Assembly: GCA_947396885.1 (NCBI GenBank) | Contig: OX377202.1 | Span: 86,160,408 to 86,224,407, forward strand | Source: Heligmosomoides polygyrus polygyrus | Taxonomy: Eukaryota > Nematoda > Chromadorea > Rhabditida > Heligmosomidae | Reading direction: 5' to 3' | Length of the DNA: 64,000 nucleotides | Part shown: positions 54,064 to 63,613 of the stretch, piece after piece | Position numbering within the stretch: position 1 is the first letter of the stretch | Layout of the letters: each line of letters starts with the position of its first letter | Position numbers and translations under genes: made by a program | The notes under the pieces: model-generated | What the model saw: the letters and a program-made list of their open reading frames with translations, nothing else | Database searches by the model: none | What the model was told of the DNA's origin: nothing

Positions 54064-54071
54064 CTGCAGAG
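54064..54071. repeat. Left 8-bp target duplication of the hAT element
   Basis: CTGCAGAG is repeated at 55539-55546, and occurs once at 63201-63208 in copy B. Confidence 0.9.
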
Positions 54072-55538
54072 CAGGGGTGCACACAAAAATCTGTGCGTTA
54101 AATTTTTTTAACGAAATTTTTTAACGGAAAATTTTCGTTAAATTTCCGGTAAATCGTTAAATTCCGTTAAAAAGTACAATTAGCTGCAAACCGTTTTTTT
54201 TTTGAGTGAAAAAATCAAGGAAAACCTTATACGTTTCTTAGCTTCATGAGGTCAACAGCTGAAGTTCAAGGAATGGAGTGCAACTTTGCAATGTAAAATA
54301 ACAGCTCATTATCATCAAGCACAGAAAAATAAATAAGCCTTCAGTAACAAATTATCTACAGGGTGTGGAACAAGAGATGTATGGAATTACAATGCAAGAT
54401 GCTCACGACAAGGCATCTTAAAATGTGCGATCAGGCAAAACCCGGAGTTGCCCTTTCTTGGTTTTTTTGCGAAGCCGTTTCGAGTGACTGTTCTACGAGC
54501 ATATACAGTCTCGATGCCGGCATCACCCCATTAATTACAGAAATGAGTTAATAAAGATACAATTAAAAGCCTATCAGTGGAATGTGAACACGTTGTCGAA
54601 CGCACGATTTTCGAGTGCCCGGTGTGTGGGACCAATCCATTTTTTGCAACGTCGAGACCGTGACGCGACATAGTGTCACACGGCCCCACACTGCCGAAAA
54701 GGTGTGCTGCGTCATCAACGTGTTAACGTTCAGAAAAAGTAGCTTTTCTAATTTTTTATTAGGTTTTCTAAAATTGTTTAAAATATGTCCAGCGAGCGAA
54801 AACATTCTTTCCGTCAGGACTGTTCCAGGTGGCGGGCAAAATTATTCTGTGATAAGCAACGCCAGGTGAGGATAGGCATATTTTACGAGGAGATTAGACC
54901 AGCATCTTTGTGGATTCGTTGTCGTGCTTGTGGGCTCGGCGAAGAAAGTTCTAGGTCCAAAATGCATCAAAGGTTAGAAGGATAAAGGGCGGCATTACTC
55001 AATCACTATCCCAGCCACGCATTCTACTTCTACGGGATGTGGAGGCGGGTTGAATGCGTATATGGCCATACAATGACTTGGCCAGCCGATGTACAAGTCA
55101 GTGCGTTATCCTTCCCAGACAAGTCTGGTACCAATTCACCGACCCCGAAAGAATGGAAGGCTTGGTTGGCCTCGGCGGGAAATCCGAACCAGAAACTTGG
55201 TATCGGGGCACGCGACAGCCGGCATCTCCTCCAACTGCGCTACTCGCGCACCCGAAACGCATTTAATTTTTTTTAAATTCAAAACATATTCATGAAAACA
55301 TTAAAATATTCCTGCTGATCCCAATACTTCTTTTAGGAACAGTCCTAATAGGGAGGATGAGACCTGCAACATTAGCGAAAACTAAGGGCAGATGTGATAA
55401 ACTCACGAGAAAAATGTCCGTTAAAAATTCCGTTAAATTTCTAAAAATTTCCGTTAAGTCGTTAAGCCAGATTTCAACGAAAAATGCCGTTAATTCGTTA
55501 AATCCGTTAAATCGTTAACCGTTAAATGTGCACCCCTG
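54072..55538 (+). mobile_element. Non-autonomous hAT element with nested SINE
   Basis: The ends CAGGGGTGCACA and TGTGCACCCCTG, an 8-bp duplication (CTGCAGAG), and many subterminal CGTTAAA/TTTAACG motifs are diagnostic of hAT. The interior has no recognisable transposase; a CPVCG motif near 54615 is the only zinc-finger-like hint. A SINE is inserted at 54978-55253. The unoccupied site is seen in copy B at 63201-63208 and in the diverged copy near 4805. Confidence 0.9.
54978..55253 (-). mobile_element. tRNA-derived SINE inside the hAT element
   Basis: The tail side is GGATAAAGGGCGGCATTACT and the head side CAACTGCGCTACTCGCGCACC. B-box region (minus) is GTTTCTGGTTCGGATTTCC. It is younger than the hAT insertion. 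Confidence 0.83.
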
Positions 55539-55546
55539 CTGCAGAG
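55539..55546. repeat. Right 8-bp target duplication of the hAT element
   Basis: CTGCAGAG, identical to 54064-54071. Confidence 0.9.
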
Positions 55547-55997
55547 CCAAGCGTATCATGCAAGTGAGAGACACGCCGTTGGCGTGCCGGAGCACTTGTA
55601 TTGGCAGAAAAAATGTACGTAAGTGTTGGAGCTCTATCAAAACAATATCGTACTGAACTAACTTCAAAAAATAAAGGTCATGATGAGGCAGGCTGCGAGC
55701 AGAAGTGGTCCCTCAAATCTTTGACCTCCACTGTTTCCTGAATTTCAAAGTCGTTCATTCTCATCTCTAGCTAGAAACTCCTAGGTAGTCACGAAGTCAA
55801 AAAGAAAAATATGAGAACCTTCCGTTTAAAAATCCCCATAACGATAACACTACTAAAATTAATGGTGTAAACATAGCATAACGCTACAAGAGTGCACTGT
55901 GCAATCCTCTAGCCACCTTTAACAATCAAAATGGGTAACCGCGATGGGGGAGGGGCGTATCTGTTCGACAACAGCAAAAACCAAGCAACGATGATGT

Positions 55998-56281
55998 GGA
56001 CGATAAAGGACGGCGCTAGTCAATCCCTTTCAGAAAGCGCTACGCATTCTACTTTTAAGATATGTCGTGGAGGCATTTGAGTGCGTGTTTGGCCTAGATA
56101 GTGACCTGTAGCTAGCTGATGACAAGTCAGTGTTTTTCGTTTCAGGCCAGTCTCCTAGCAATTCGTCTGACCCGGAGGGATAAAAGGCTTAATTGCCCGA
56201 GCAGAAACTCAAACCAAGGACCTGAGTCGGTGTGCAAATGACAACCGGCGTCACTACTGACTGCACACCAGGTGCCACGCG
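55998..56281 (-). mobile_element. Diverged tRNA-derived SINE, copy A
   Basis: The tail side reads ATAAAGGACGGCGCTAGTCA and the head side is degenerate (CACTACTGACTGCACACC). The copy in B (63614-63742) has lost about 200 bp of tail and flank. Confidence 0.7.
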
Positions 56282-56858
56282 CTCTTCCGCAAAATTTTAG
56301 TGCGTGCAATGGGTTACTACTTCCTATCTCCTTTCATCCGCGCAAAATTAATGACCGGACAGACAGCATGCGGACCGGCTAGCCGATCTCTGTTCGAAAC
56401 GTAGCTCACGACACTAGAGTGAACCTCGGGCAGGGGCCTTAACATTAACCAATCAACACCTATCGATATGATCGATTTTACTACCTATCGATTTTTGTGA
56501 ATCACAACAATATAGAGATCACTGGTATTCGCTTTGCGATTTTGCTGTGAAAAACGCGAAATATCACCAATATACTCGCTGACGGTTAAAAATTGTGATG
56601 GGAACGATGTGAGATATCGTTACCGTTAACGGATCACACAGTATGCGTCGAAAATTGATCGGTTGTTCGACATCGGTCTCCTACTATCTATTTTTCAGGA
56701 GTAATCCGGCTCGGTCGAAGCTATCACTAAGCTATTACTCATCGTATTGATCAACATCGACAGGTAAACTACGACAACCTTTCTGCGATCACTACACCAA
56801 CTGAAAACGAACATTATCGATCGCCTATGATGCTTTCACACCAAGCGACCAATAGCTT

Positions 56859-57058
56859 NNNNNNNNNNNNNNNNNNNNNNNNNNNNNNNNNNNNNNNNNN
56901 NNNNNNNNNNNNNNNNNNNNNNNNNNNNNNNNNNNNNNNNNNNNNNNNNNNNNNNNNNNNNNNNNNNNNNNNNNNNNNNNNNNNNNNNNNNNNNNNNNNN
57001 NNNNNNNNNNNNNNNNNNNNNNNNNNNNNNNNNNNNNNNNNNNNNNNNNNNNNNNNNN
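56859..57058. other. Assembly gap (200 N)
   Basis: Exactly 200 N separate the duplicate copies. The true distance and any sequence between A and B are unknown, and a round number suggests a placeholder. Confidence 0.95.
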
Positions 57059-57338
57059 TAACTCCAACGATCTCTACCCTTGTGTTTAACGACTTTGCAA
57101 AAAAATAAACACATTTTAATACTAATTGAGGGGTGAGGATTCTCCCTATATGACTCGCTTTCACCGTTCAGACATGCGCTTCAGACCCTTTCCTTGTCAG
57201 ATTGCATACACACAACTCGGCGCCCTCTGAACGACGCGCGAAACTCAAACATCGTTTTTATCATAAGCTCACACTTCCCTGGCTTTCGAAAAGGGGTGGG
57301 GGTGCCAGTAACTTCTTAAGAGATTGATAAAGAATCCC

Positions 57339-57382
<44 letters not shown>
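57339..57382. repeat. (TA)n microsatellite at the Helitron 5' end
   Basis: About 20 TA units extend the TACTATATA motif of the 5' terminus. Confidence 0.9.
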
Positions 57383-57385
<3 letters not shown>

Positions 57386-57539
57386 CGAGAACGGTCGTTT
57401 GTCTGTGGGTGAGTTTGTGTGTGTTTGTTGCACAGAAGTGCTGGGGGAGTGTGTTGGAGGAAATGTGGGGAAGGGGGGGGGGGAGGAGGTTGCAGTTGTC
57501 ACCAGTTTGTCAACTGTTGTAGTTGTCGACGGGCGTCCA

Positions 57540-58013
57540 TGTATAGGCGACATGTCACCGATGTCGCGCAAAGGACGTTCAGGTTGAGAAGAGGTGTCAC
57601 CGATGCCGCGCAATGCAGGTCCGGCTTGAGAAGGCGTCACCGACGTCGTTCATCAGGTGCCTGGGTTTAGAAGTGGTGTCACCGATGTCGCGAAAGGCCT
57701 GTCTGGATTCAGGACGACGTGTCACCGATGTCGCTAGGGGTTCGGATTCACACGACGTGTCAACGATGTCGCGCAAACCACGTCCGACTTGAGAAGACAT
57801 GTCACCGACGTCGCTCATCAGGTGCCTGCATTCAGAAGAGGTGTCACCAATGTCGCGAAGGGCCTTCCAGATTCAGACGACGTGTCACCGATGTCGCGCA
57901 AAGCACGTTCGGGTTGAGAACACATGTCACTGACGTTGTTCAACAGGCCACCGGGTTTGGAAGAGGTGTCACCGCTGTCGCGCGAGGATTCCGGATTCAG
58001 ACGACGTGATACC
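57540..58013 (+). repeat. Minisatellite, unit about 42 bp, in Helitron 1
   Basis: About eleven units each begin with GTGTCACCGATGTCGCG. Variant tails recur in the order TTGAGAA-type, CATCAGGTGCCTG-type, CAGACGAC-type, giving a higher-order period near 125 bp. Confidence 0.8.
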
Positions 58014-58550
58014 AGTGAAGGTGGGACCAGTAATTGGGGACCGTGAAGGATGGGGTTCCAGTAAGGGGAGCGGTAAAGGGTTGACCAATAAAGGAGGGAC
58101 CAGTGAAGGTGAGACCAGCAATGGGGCGGTAAGGGGGGGGGGGAAGCAGCGAAGGGGACCGGTGAAGGGGGGGGGGGGGGAGGGGTCCAGTGAAGATGGG
58201 ACCGGTGAGGAAGGGACCAGTAATGGGGACCGGTGAAGGGGGGGGGGGAGTGGTCCAGTGAAGGGTGGACCGGTGAAGGAGGAGGAGGGGTCCAGTGAAG
58301 GGGGGACCGGAAAAGGGTTGATGATTAAAAGGAGGACCAGTGAGGGTGGGACCAGTAATGGGGATCGGTGAAGGATAGGATAACCAGCGAAGAGGGGACA
58401 AAGGGAGGTCCAGTGAAGGTGGTTGCAGTAGTAGGGACCGACGAAGGGGAGGGGGACCAGTGAAGGGTGAACCGGAAATGGGCTGACAATAAAGGGAAAC
58501 CAGTGATAAGGGAGCAGTTAAAGGGGTCCAGTGAAAGTGGTGGGCCTGCT
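58014..58550 (+). repeat. Purine-rich minisatellite in Helitron 1
   Basis: Irregular units of roughly 20-40 bp use GGGACCAGTGAAGG and GGGACCGGTGAAGG, with G-runs of 7 to 12. The top strand is G-rich and could form quadruplexes. Confidence 0.75.
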
Positions 58551-58713
58551 TTGTCCTATTCCGCTATACCATTCTATATAGCAAAACCAGTTTTTTAATG
58601 AATGAGAGAAAGCCTAAAGAGGAGAAGAAGACGTTCGGGGTGTTCTATACTCCGGGTTTGGGGCGAAGCCCCAACCAGACGTTTGGCGACCGGCAGGGCC
58701 GTTGAACGTCTGG

Positions 58714-58955
58714 TATGTCAATATTCGAATATTCGATATTCGAAGCTTTCGAATATTCGAATATTGTCCTCTTTCGAATAATCGAATAAACGAATACTCG
58801 AATGCTGGCCTATTTCGAATATTCGAATAAGCGATAATTCGAATATTGGACTTTCTGGAATATTCGAATAAACGAATAATTCGAATATTGGACTTTTTTC
58901 AAATAGTCGATTATTCAAATATTCGAAATTTGACTGTTCGAAATTCGAAAAGGAC
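58714..58955. repeat. Palindromic AATATTCGAATATT array, copy B
   Basis: This is the orthologue of 51178-51345, expanded by about one or two units. Confidence 0.78.
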
Positions 58956-59039
58956 AAAGGTATAGCGGCTACCCGATTGCTCTCGTGCAGGCGCATGAAC
59001 TATCTGACGTCCATCGTTATCAACATCAAGCGCAGTCGA

Positions 59040-59540
59040 CACCGGGTTGATAAAGGTGAGCAGACTGGATCACATCCAAAGACAGGACACGTCCGCTGAA
59101 GGTTATGGTTTGCATTAGAAGGGGCTACGAAAGTGCTGCTCATCACGAGCTGCTGCCACGCGACGCAACCCTCACCGCAGACCTGTACCGTCAGCAGCTG
59201 GATAGATTGGCCGCTAAAATCGAAGAGAGAAGCAGCGCCTGAATCACAGCAAGATCCGAGTCCTACATGACAGCGCTCTCCCATACCATAAAGCGTGCGA
59301 CCCGGAAAAGCTGCTCGACTTTGAATGGGGAATGCTGCCTCCGCTAAATCGTACAGCGCTTGCCTTGCGCTAACAGAATACCACCCTTACCTGTCGCTCT
59401 CCAACGCCTTGGAAAACGAGGTTCACAGTTATGGGTCGCTGGCTGAGCAACTTCTTCGAGTCCAATCCAAAAGCGTTCTATCCTGCTGGCATCACAGGTC
59501 TACCCGAAAGCTTGAGAACAGTGATAGAACATGGTGATGA
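59040..59540 (+). pseudogene. Mariner transposase remnant, copy B
   Basis: It has the same decayed blocks as 51458-51980 (LPRD-type ELLP block, DLYRQQLDRLAA, LYLSLSNALE). It shares most inactivating changes with copy A, so the element was dead before the duplication. Confidence 0.75.
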
Positions 59541-59800
59541 ATGTTGTCTTTCCTAATGTACTTTCTATTACCTAAAAACCAGTGAGATGTTATGTTACGA
59601 AAACAGCATGAACTTTCCCTATTACATATATGTAAGAACCAGTCGTTCGGCGGCCTAGCGGCCGCCTACGACTGGTTGGGGGCTTCGCCCCCAAACCCCG
59701 AGAATAGGACGCCATGGCCGCTACGGGTTTCCTATTCTTTCCTAGGCCTTCTGACCATTATGTTAATCGAGATGGATCGGCTGATCTTCCTCGACGTGAT

Positions 59801-60540
59801 CCTCAAAAAATCGATAATATCGATCGATATCGATTGGTCGACTTCAGATTCGTGTTCAGCGACCTCGATTACCCCCAAGGCCGAAGTTTCGCGCCACTTG
59901 AACGCCATCCTCAAAAAATCGATAATATCGATCGATATCGATTGATCCGACTTCAGATTCGTGTTCAGCGACCTCGATTACCCCCAAGGCCATAGTTTCG
60001 CGCCACTTGAACGCCATCCTCAAAAAATCGATAATATCGATCGATATCGATTGGTAGACTTCATATTCGTGTTAAGCGACCTCGATTACCTCCAGGGCCG
60101 AAGTTTCGTGCCGCTTGAACGTCATCCTCAAAAAATCGATAATATCGATCGATATCGATTGGTCGACTTCAGATTCGTGTTCAGCGACCTCGATTACCCC
60201 CAAGGCCGAAGTTTCGCGCCACTTGAACGCCATCCTCAAAAAATCGATAATATCGATCGATATCGATTGATCCGACTTCAGATTCGTGTTCAGCGACCTC
60301 GATTACCCCCAAGGCCGAAGTTTCGCGCCACTTGAACGCCATCCTCAAAAAATCGATAATATCGATCGATATCGATTGATCCGACTTCAGATTCGTGTTC
60401 AGCGACCTCGGTTACCCCCAGGGCCGAAGTTTCGTGTCGCTTGAACGTCATCCTCAAAAAATCGATAATATCGATCGATATCGATTGATCCGACTTCAGA
60501 TTCGTGTTCAGCGACCTCGATTACCCCCAGGCCTGACGTT
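59801..60540 (+). repeat. 108-109-bp tandem array (7 units) in Helitron 2
   Basis: Unit starts are 59801, 59909, 60018, 60126, 60234, 60343 and 60452. Each begins CCTCAAAAAATCGATAATAT and contains the palindrome ATCGATCGATATCGAT. Units of 108 keep a frame open and units of 109 shift it. Confidence 0.92.
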
Positions 60541-60957
60541 TTGTACCGCCGACGTGTTCGGCACGTCTGCGGCTCGCCATGCACGGTCGTCGACGTGTTC
60601 GGCACGTCTGCGGCTCGCCGACGTGTTCGGCACGTCTACGGCTCGCCATGCACGGTTGCCGACGTGTTCGGTACGTCTACGGCTCGCCATGCATGGTTGC
60701 CGACGTGTGGCACGTCTACGGCTCGCCATGCATGGTTGCCGACGTGTTTGGCACGTCTACGGCTCGCCATGCACGGTCGCCGACGTGTTCGGCACGTCTA
60801 CGGCTCGCCATGCAGGGTTGCCGACGTGTTCGGCACGTCTGCGGCTCGCCATGCGCGGTCGCCGACGTGTTCGGCACGTCTGCGGCTCGCCATGCGCGGT
60901 CGCCGACGTGTTCGGCACGTCTGCGGCTCGCCATGCGCGGTCGCCGACGTGCTCAGC
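60541..60957 (+). repeat. 41-bp minisatellite (about 10 units) in Helitron 2
   Basis: The unit is GCCGACGTGTTCGGCACGTC followed by TGCGGCTCGCCATGCGCGGT and C. Inner palindromes GACGTG/CACGTC lie in each unit. Two units are shortened near 60600-60720. Confidence 0.92.
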
Positions 60958-61345
60958 TGCCGCGCCCCAACTCAAAGTGGGACGGACGGACAGTGTGACG
61001 GTGTGACACACACAGTGACACACACACACACGCTTGCTCCTTTATATATAGTAGGATAGAACATTAGGGCAGGTTGAGCATTTCTCAATGCACTGCGCCG
61101 CACTGCGATAAATGCTTCCTCCCACGGTTTGTGGGTGGTCGCGACACCAGATCTGCCTTACCATCAGTTGGGGAGGGCACAAGAAAAGGGAAACAAGCCT
61201 GAACAGTATGGCCTATCTGTCCAGAAAGTTGTAAGGAAAGCTGCTCTCATATGCTAGTTCAGTGTACCGTAGCTGTAATTTAGCCCACCTTCAACTTTGC
61301 CGTCTTTGTATAACAGAAATAGTAGAGCCTCACCCCCTCTCCATT

Positions 61346-61460
61346 TGAGTTCATGTGCGACATCGCGTACTACATGACAGCCGTGTTCTCTATGTCAAAC
61401 AGCGAATCTGCGCTTGATCATCGCTTTTAAAGCGAAAGTCCGTCGGGAGAATTTACTCTC
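61346..61460 (+). pseudogene. Decayed fragment of the receptor's TM7 exon, copy B
   Basis: It reads CDIAYYMTAVFSMSN then loses frame, as at 52368-52495. Confidence 0.78.
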
Positions 61461-62073
61461 CGAGTACTCCATAAATTTCGTACAAGTCTCTATTACAGCA
61501 AATGGTTTATTAACTGCCTATTAGACTCCTCAGCCATCGTGAAAATTGACTTCAAACAGAAAACATCAGAAAGATTCACGCTGTCCATTGGATCGAACGT
61601 CCTAAAAGATCAAATTTTCGTGGTATAAAACCCACCTATATATAAAAGAGTTAGCGGTCGACGATATTTGAGTGGTCTAGCCTGCGTGAGATAGCCCTCA
61701 TCGCGGTCAAAATTTGCTATTCAGCGTAGAATATTGTTGCCGCAGCGGAAGCGCAGCCCCCAACTGCTTGACACGACGGCTACTGCGCGCGTTTCTGAGC
61801 GTCCAGATTCAGAAGCTGTGTCACCGACTTCGCGCCATGAACAGGAGGGAACAACTAAAAGGAAAGAGTACTAATGGGACTTCGAGGGTGGGAGACCAGA
61901 AGAGCGACCAGCAATGGGGACCTGAAGGAGGGATCAGGATGGGGGTCAATAGGGGAAGAATGAAGCAGGCTAGGAGGTGGGACCAAGAAGGGTGGATGGA
62001 ATACGAATGGACCATTAGAGAATTATAAAAAAGTGGGAGCAGTGAGGAGGACCCATTGCGAGGGGACCAGAAA

Positions 62074-62200
62074 GGGGTCGTTTAGTGTGCGCGCGACGCG
62101 ATGCATGTGTAGTGGTCAAACTGATCGAGCGACGCGATTGATCAATTCGGCCACTATACATGGCATCGCGTCGCACATCACGCGCACACTAAACGACCCC
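62074..62200. mobile_element. MITE with GGGGTCGTTTAGTGTGC ends, copy B
   Basis: Orthologue of 53098-53214, with a few substitutions. Confidence 0.78.
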
Positions 62201-62203
62201 TTA

Positions 62204-62530
62204 AGGCCCATGCACGCTTCTGCGACAGCGAGGCGCGGCCATGATGAAGCATAGGGCCGCGACGGCCGCGGCGCGACACTGCGACACGTGCCGCAGGGGG
62301 AGGCATGCACACTCTTGCGGCTGTCGCGGCGGCCATCGCAGGAGACGCCGCGCTGAGTGCCGCAGGCTGGAATGGTTCAAATTATTCCTAGCGGCGCGAC
62401 AAGCACGGGGACGTCGGTTCCCGTTGCCTATAACGATGCTCTAACGCGACCGTGCCGCAACCGCCGGATTTCGCGGAGGTAGCCGTCGCCTACTTGCCGT
62501 GCCGCGGTGTCGCAGAAGTGTGCATGTGCC
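62204..62530. mobile_element. MITE with AAGGCCCATGCACRCTTCTG ends, copy B
   Basis: Orthologue of 53218-53544. Confidence 0.78.
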
Positions 62531-62545
62531 TTAAACGATCCCTAA

Positions 62546-62673
62546 GGCCCCGTTTATACTTCGACGCAGAGCGACGCGACGTCACGTATTGTGGCCACGT
62601 TGATCGGGCGGCGCGATTGATCAATTTCACCACTATACATGCGTCGCTCGGCGTCGGAAGTATAAACGGGGCC
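62546..62673. mobile_element. MITE with GGCCCCGTTTATACTTCGAC ends and TAA duplication, copy B
   Basis: Orthologue of 53560-53696; TAA flanks at 62543-62545 and 62674-62676. Its ends match each other better than those of the A copy. Confidence 0.82.
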
Positions 62674-63200
62674 TAAGGGAGACAATGCGTGCAGATCTAG
62701 AAGATGTGGCAGATGTCGTGCAATGGGCGTCCTGTCACTGTCCGTCGTGCCATGAGTGTGGGAGGACAACTTAATGGGGTGGAGTAATAAGGAGACGACG
62801 AGGTGGTGGTGGGGGGGGGGACCAGGAGAGCGACCAGGAAGAAGGAACCTGGAGGTGGACCAGCAAGAAGGGAGCCGTAAGAGGAATTAATGCAGGAAAC
62901 AAGAAAATACCATCTGCGCCGCCTCTTCCTTTCCTTACAAGGGTATAGGCTCAGAAGGCGGGTCCCTTTCGTTATGTAACAAGGGTCCGGATCTATGAGA
63001 ACGGCTGCGGAGGAGCAACCCGAGGGACGAAGTACTGAGCAGCACAAACCAATGACGTTACTGGACGGTCCAGTGAGAATGCCTACGATGGACACACGAA
63101 AGTAGTGAACGGGTTCATGTCGACAAAGTACGCAGCAGATCGCAGCAGATGTTAGCGAATTTTATGTTTTGCAAATGTTGCTTTCCGTAGGTTAGTAATG

Positions 63201-63208
63201 CTGCAGAG
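63201..63208. other. Unoccupied hAT target site in copy B
   Basis: A single CTGCAGAG stands where copy A has the duplicated octamer around the hAT element. Confidence 0.9.
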
Positions 63209-63613
63209 CCAAGCGTATCATGCAAGTGAGAAACACGCCGTGAGGCGTGTCGGAGCACTTGTATTGGCAGAAAAAAACGTACGTGAGTGTTGGAGCTCTA
63301 TCAAAACAATATCGTACTGAACTAACTTTAAAAAATAAAGGTTGTGATGAGGCAGGCTGCGAGCAGAAGTGGTCCCTCAAATCTTTGACCTCCACTGTTT
63401 CCTGAATTTCAAAGTCGTTCATTCTCATCTCTAGCTGGAAACTCCTAGGTAGTCACGAAGCCAAAAAGAAAAATATGAGAACCTTCTGTTTAAAAATCCA
63501 CATAACGATAACACTACTAAAATTAATGGTGTAAACATAGCATAACGCCAGAAGAGTGCACTGCCCAATCCTCTAGCCACCTTTAACAATCAAAATGGGT
63601 AACCGCGATGGGG

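Larger units (their letters stand above)
50911..56838 (+). repeat. Segmental duplication, copy A
   Basis: Copy A is colinear and in direct orientation with 57059-64000. It starts in the family-R repeat (TAACTCCAACGATCCCTACC) and ends at the assembly gap. Shared content in order is the AATATTCG array, mariner remnant, receptor-exon remnant, three-MITE cassette, and a SINE. Copy A alone carries the hAT element at 54072-55538 and lacks both Helitrons. Confidence 0.9.
57335..58713 (+). mobile_element. Non-autonomous Helitron 1
   Basis: The 5' end is TCCCTACTATATATA and the 3' end GAACGTCTGG (CTRR type). It lies between A (57334) and T (58714) with no target duplication. Just inside the 3' end is a hairpin, CCAGACGTTTGG...AACGTCTGG, preceded by a GGGGCGAAGCCCC hairpin. 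Copy A shows the empty site at 51177/51178 (AAAGAA|TATTGG). The interior holds a TA microsatellite and two minisatellite arrays; no Rep/helicase gene. Confidence 0.9.
59639..61056 (-). mobile_element. Non-autonomous Helitron 2
   Basis: On the minus strand it starts TCCTACTATATATAAAGG and ends GAACGACTGG, between A (61057) and T (59638). The 3' hairpin is CCAGTCGTAGG...ACGACTGG, preceded by GGGGGCGAAGCCCCC. Copy A shows the empty site at 52079/52080 (TAGAA|TAGAAC on the plus strand). The interior is almost entirely tandem repeats: 108-bp units and 41-bp units. There is no transposase. Confidence 0.9.

Noticed and set aside
54363..54985. hAT transposase inside the element
   Set aside because: Short frames are unrelated to known hAT dimerisation or DDE regions; only an isolated CPVCG was seen.
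57341..57640. Frame containing Tyr-Ile repeats
   Set aside because: This is translation of the TA microsatellite at a Helitron end.
60395..61059. Long open frames of 140-200 codons over the tandem arrays
   Set aside because: They are by-products of stop-free 108-bp and 41-bp repeats inside a Helitron; the same repeat is open in several frames.
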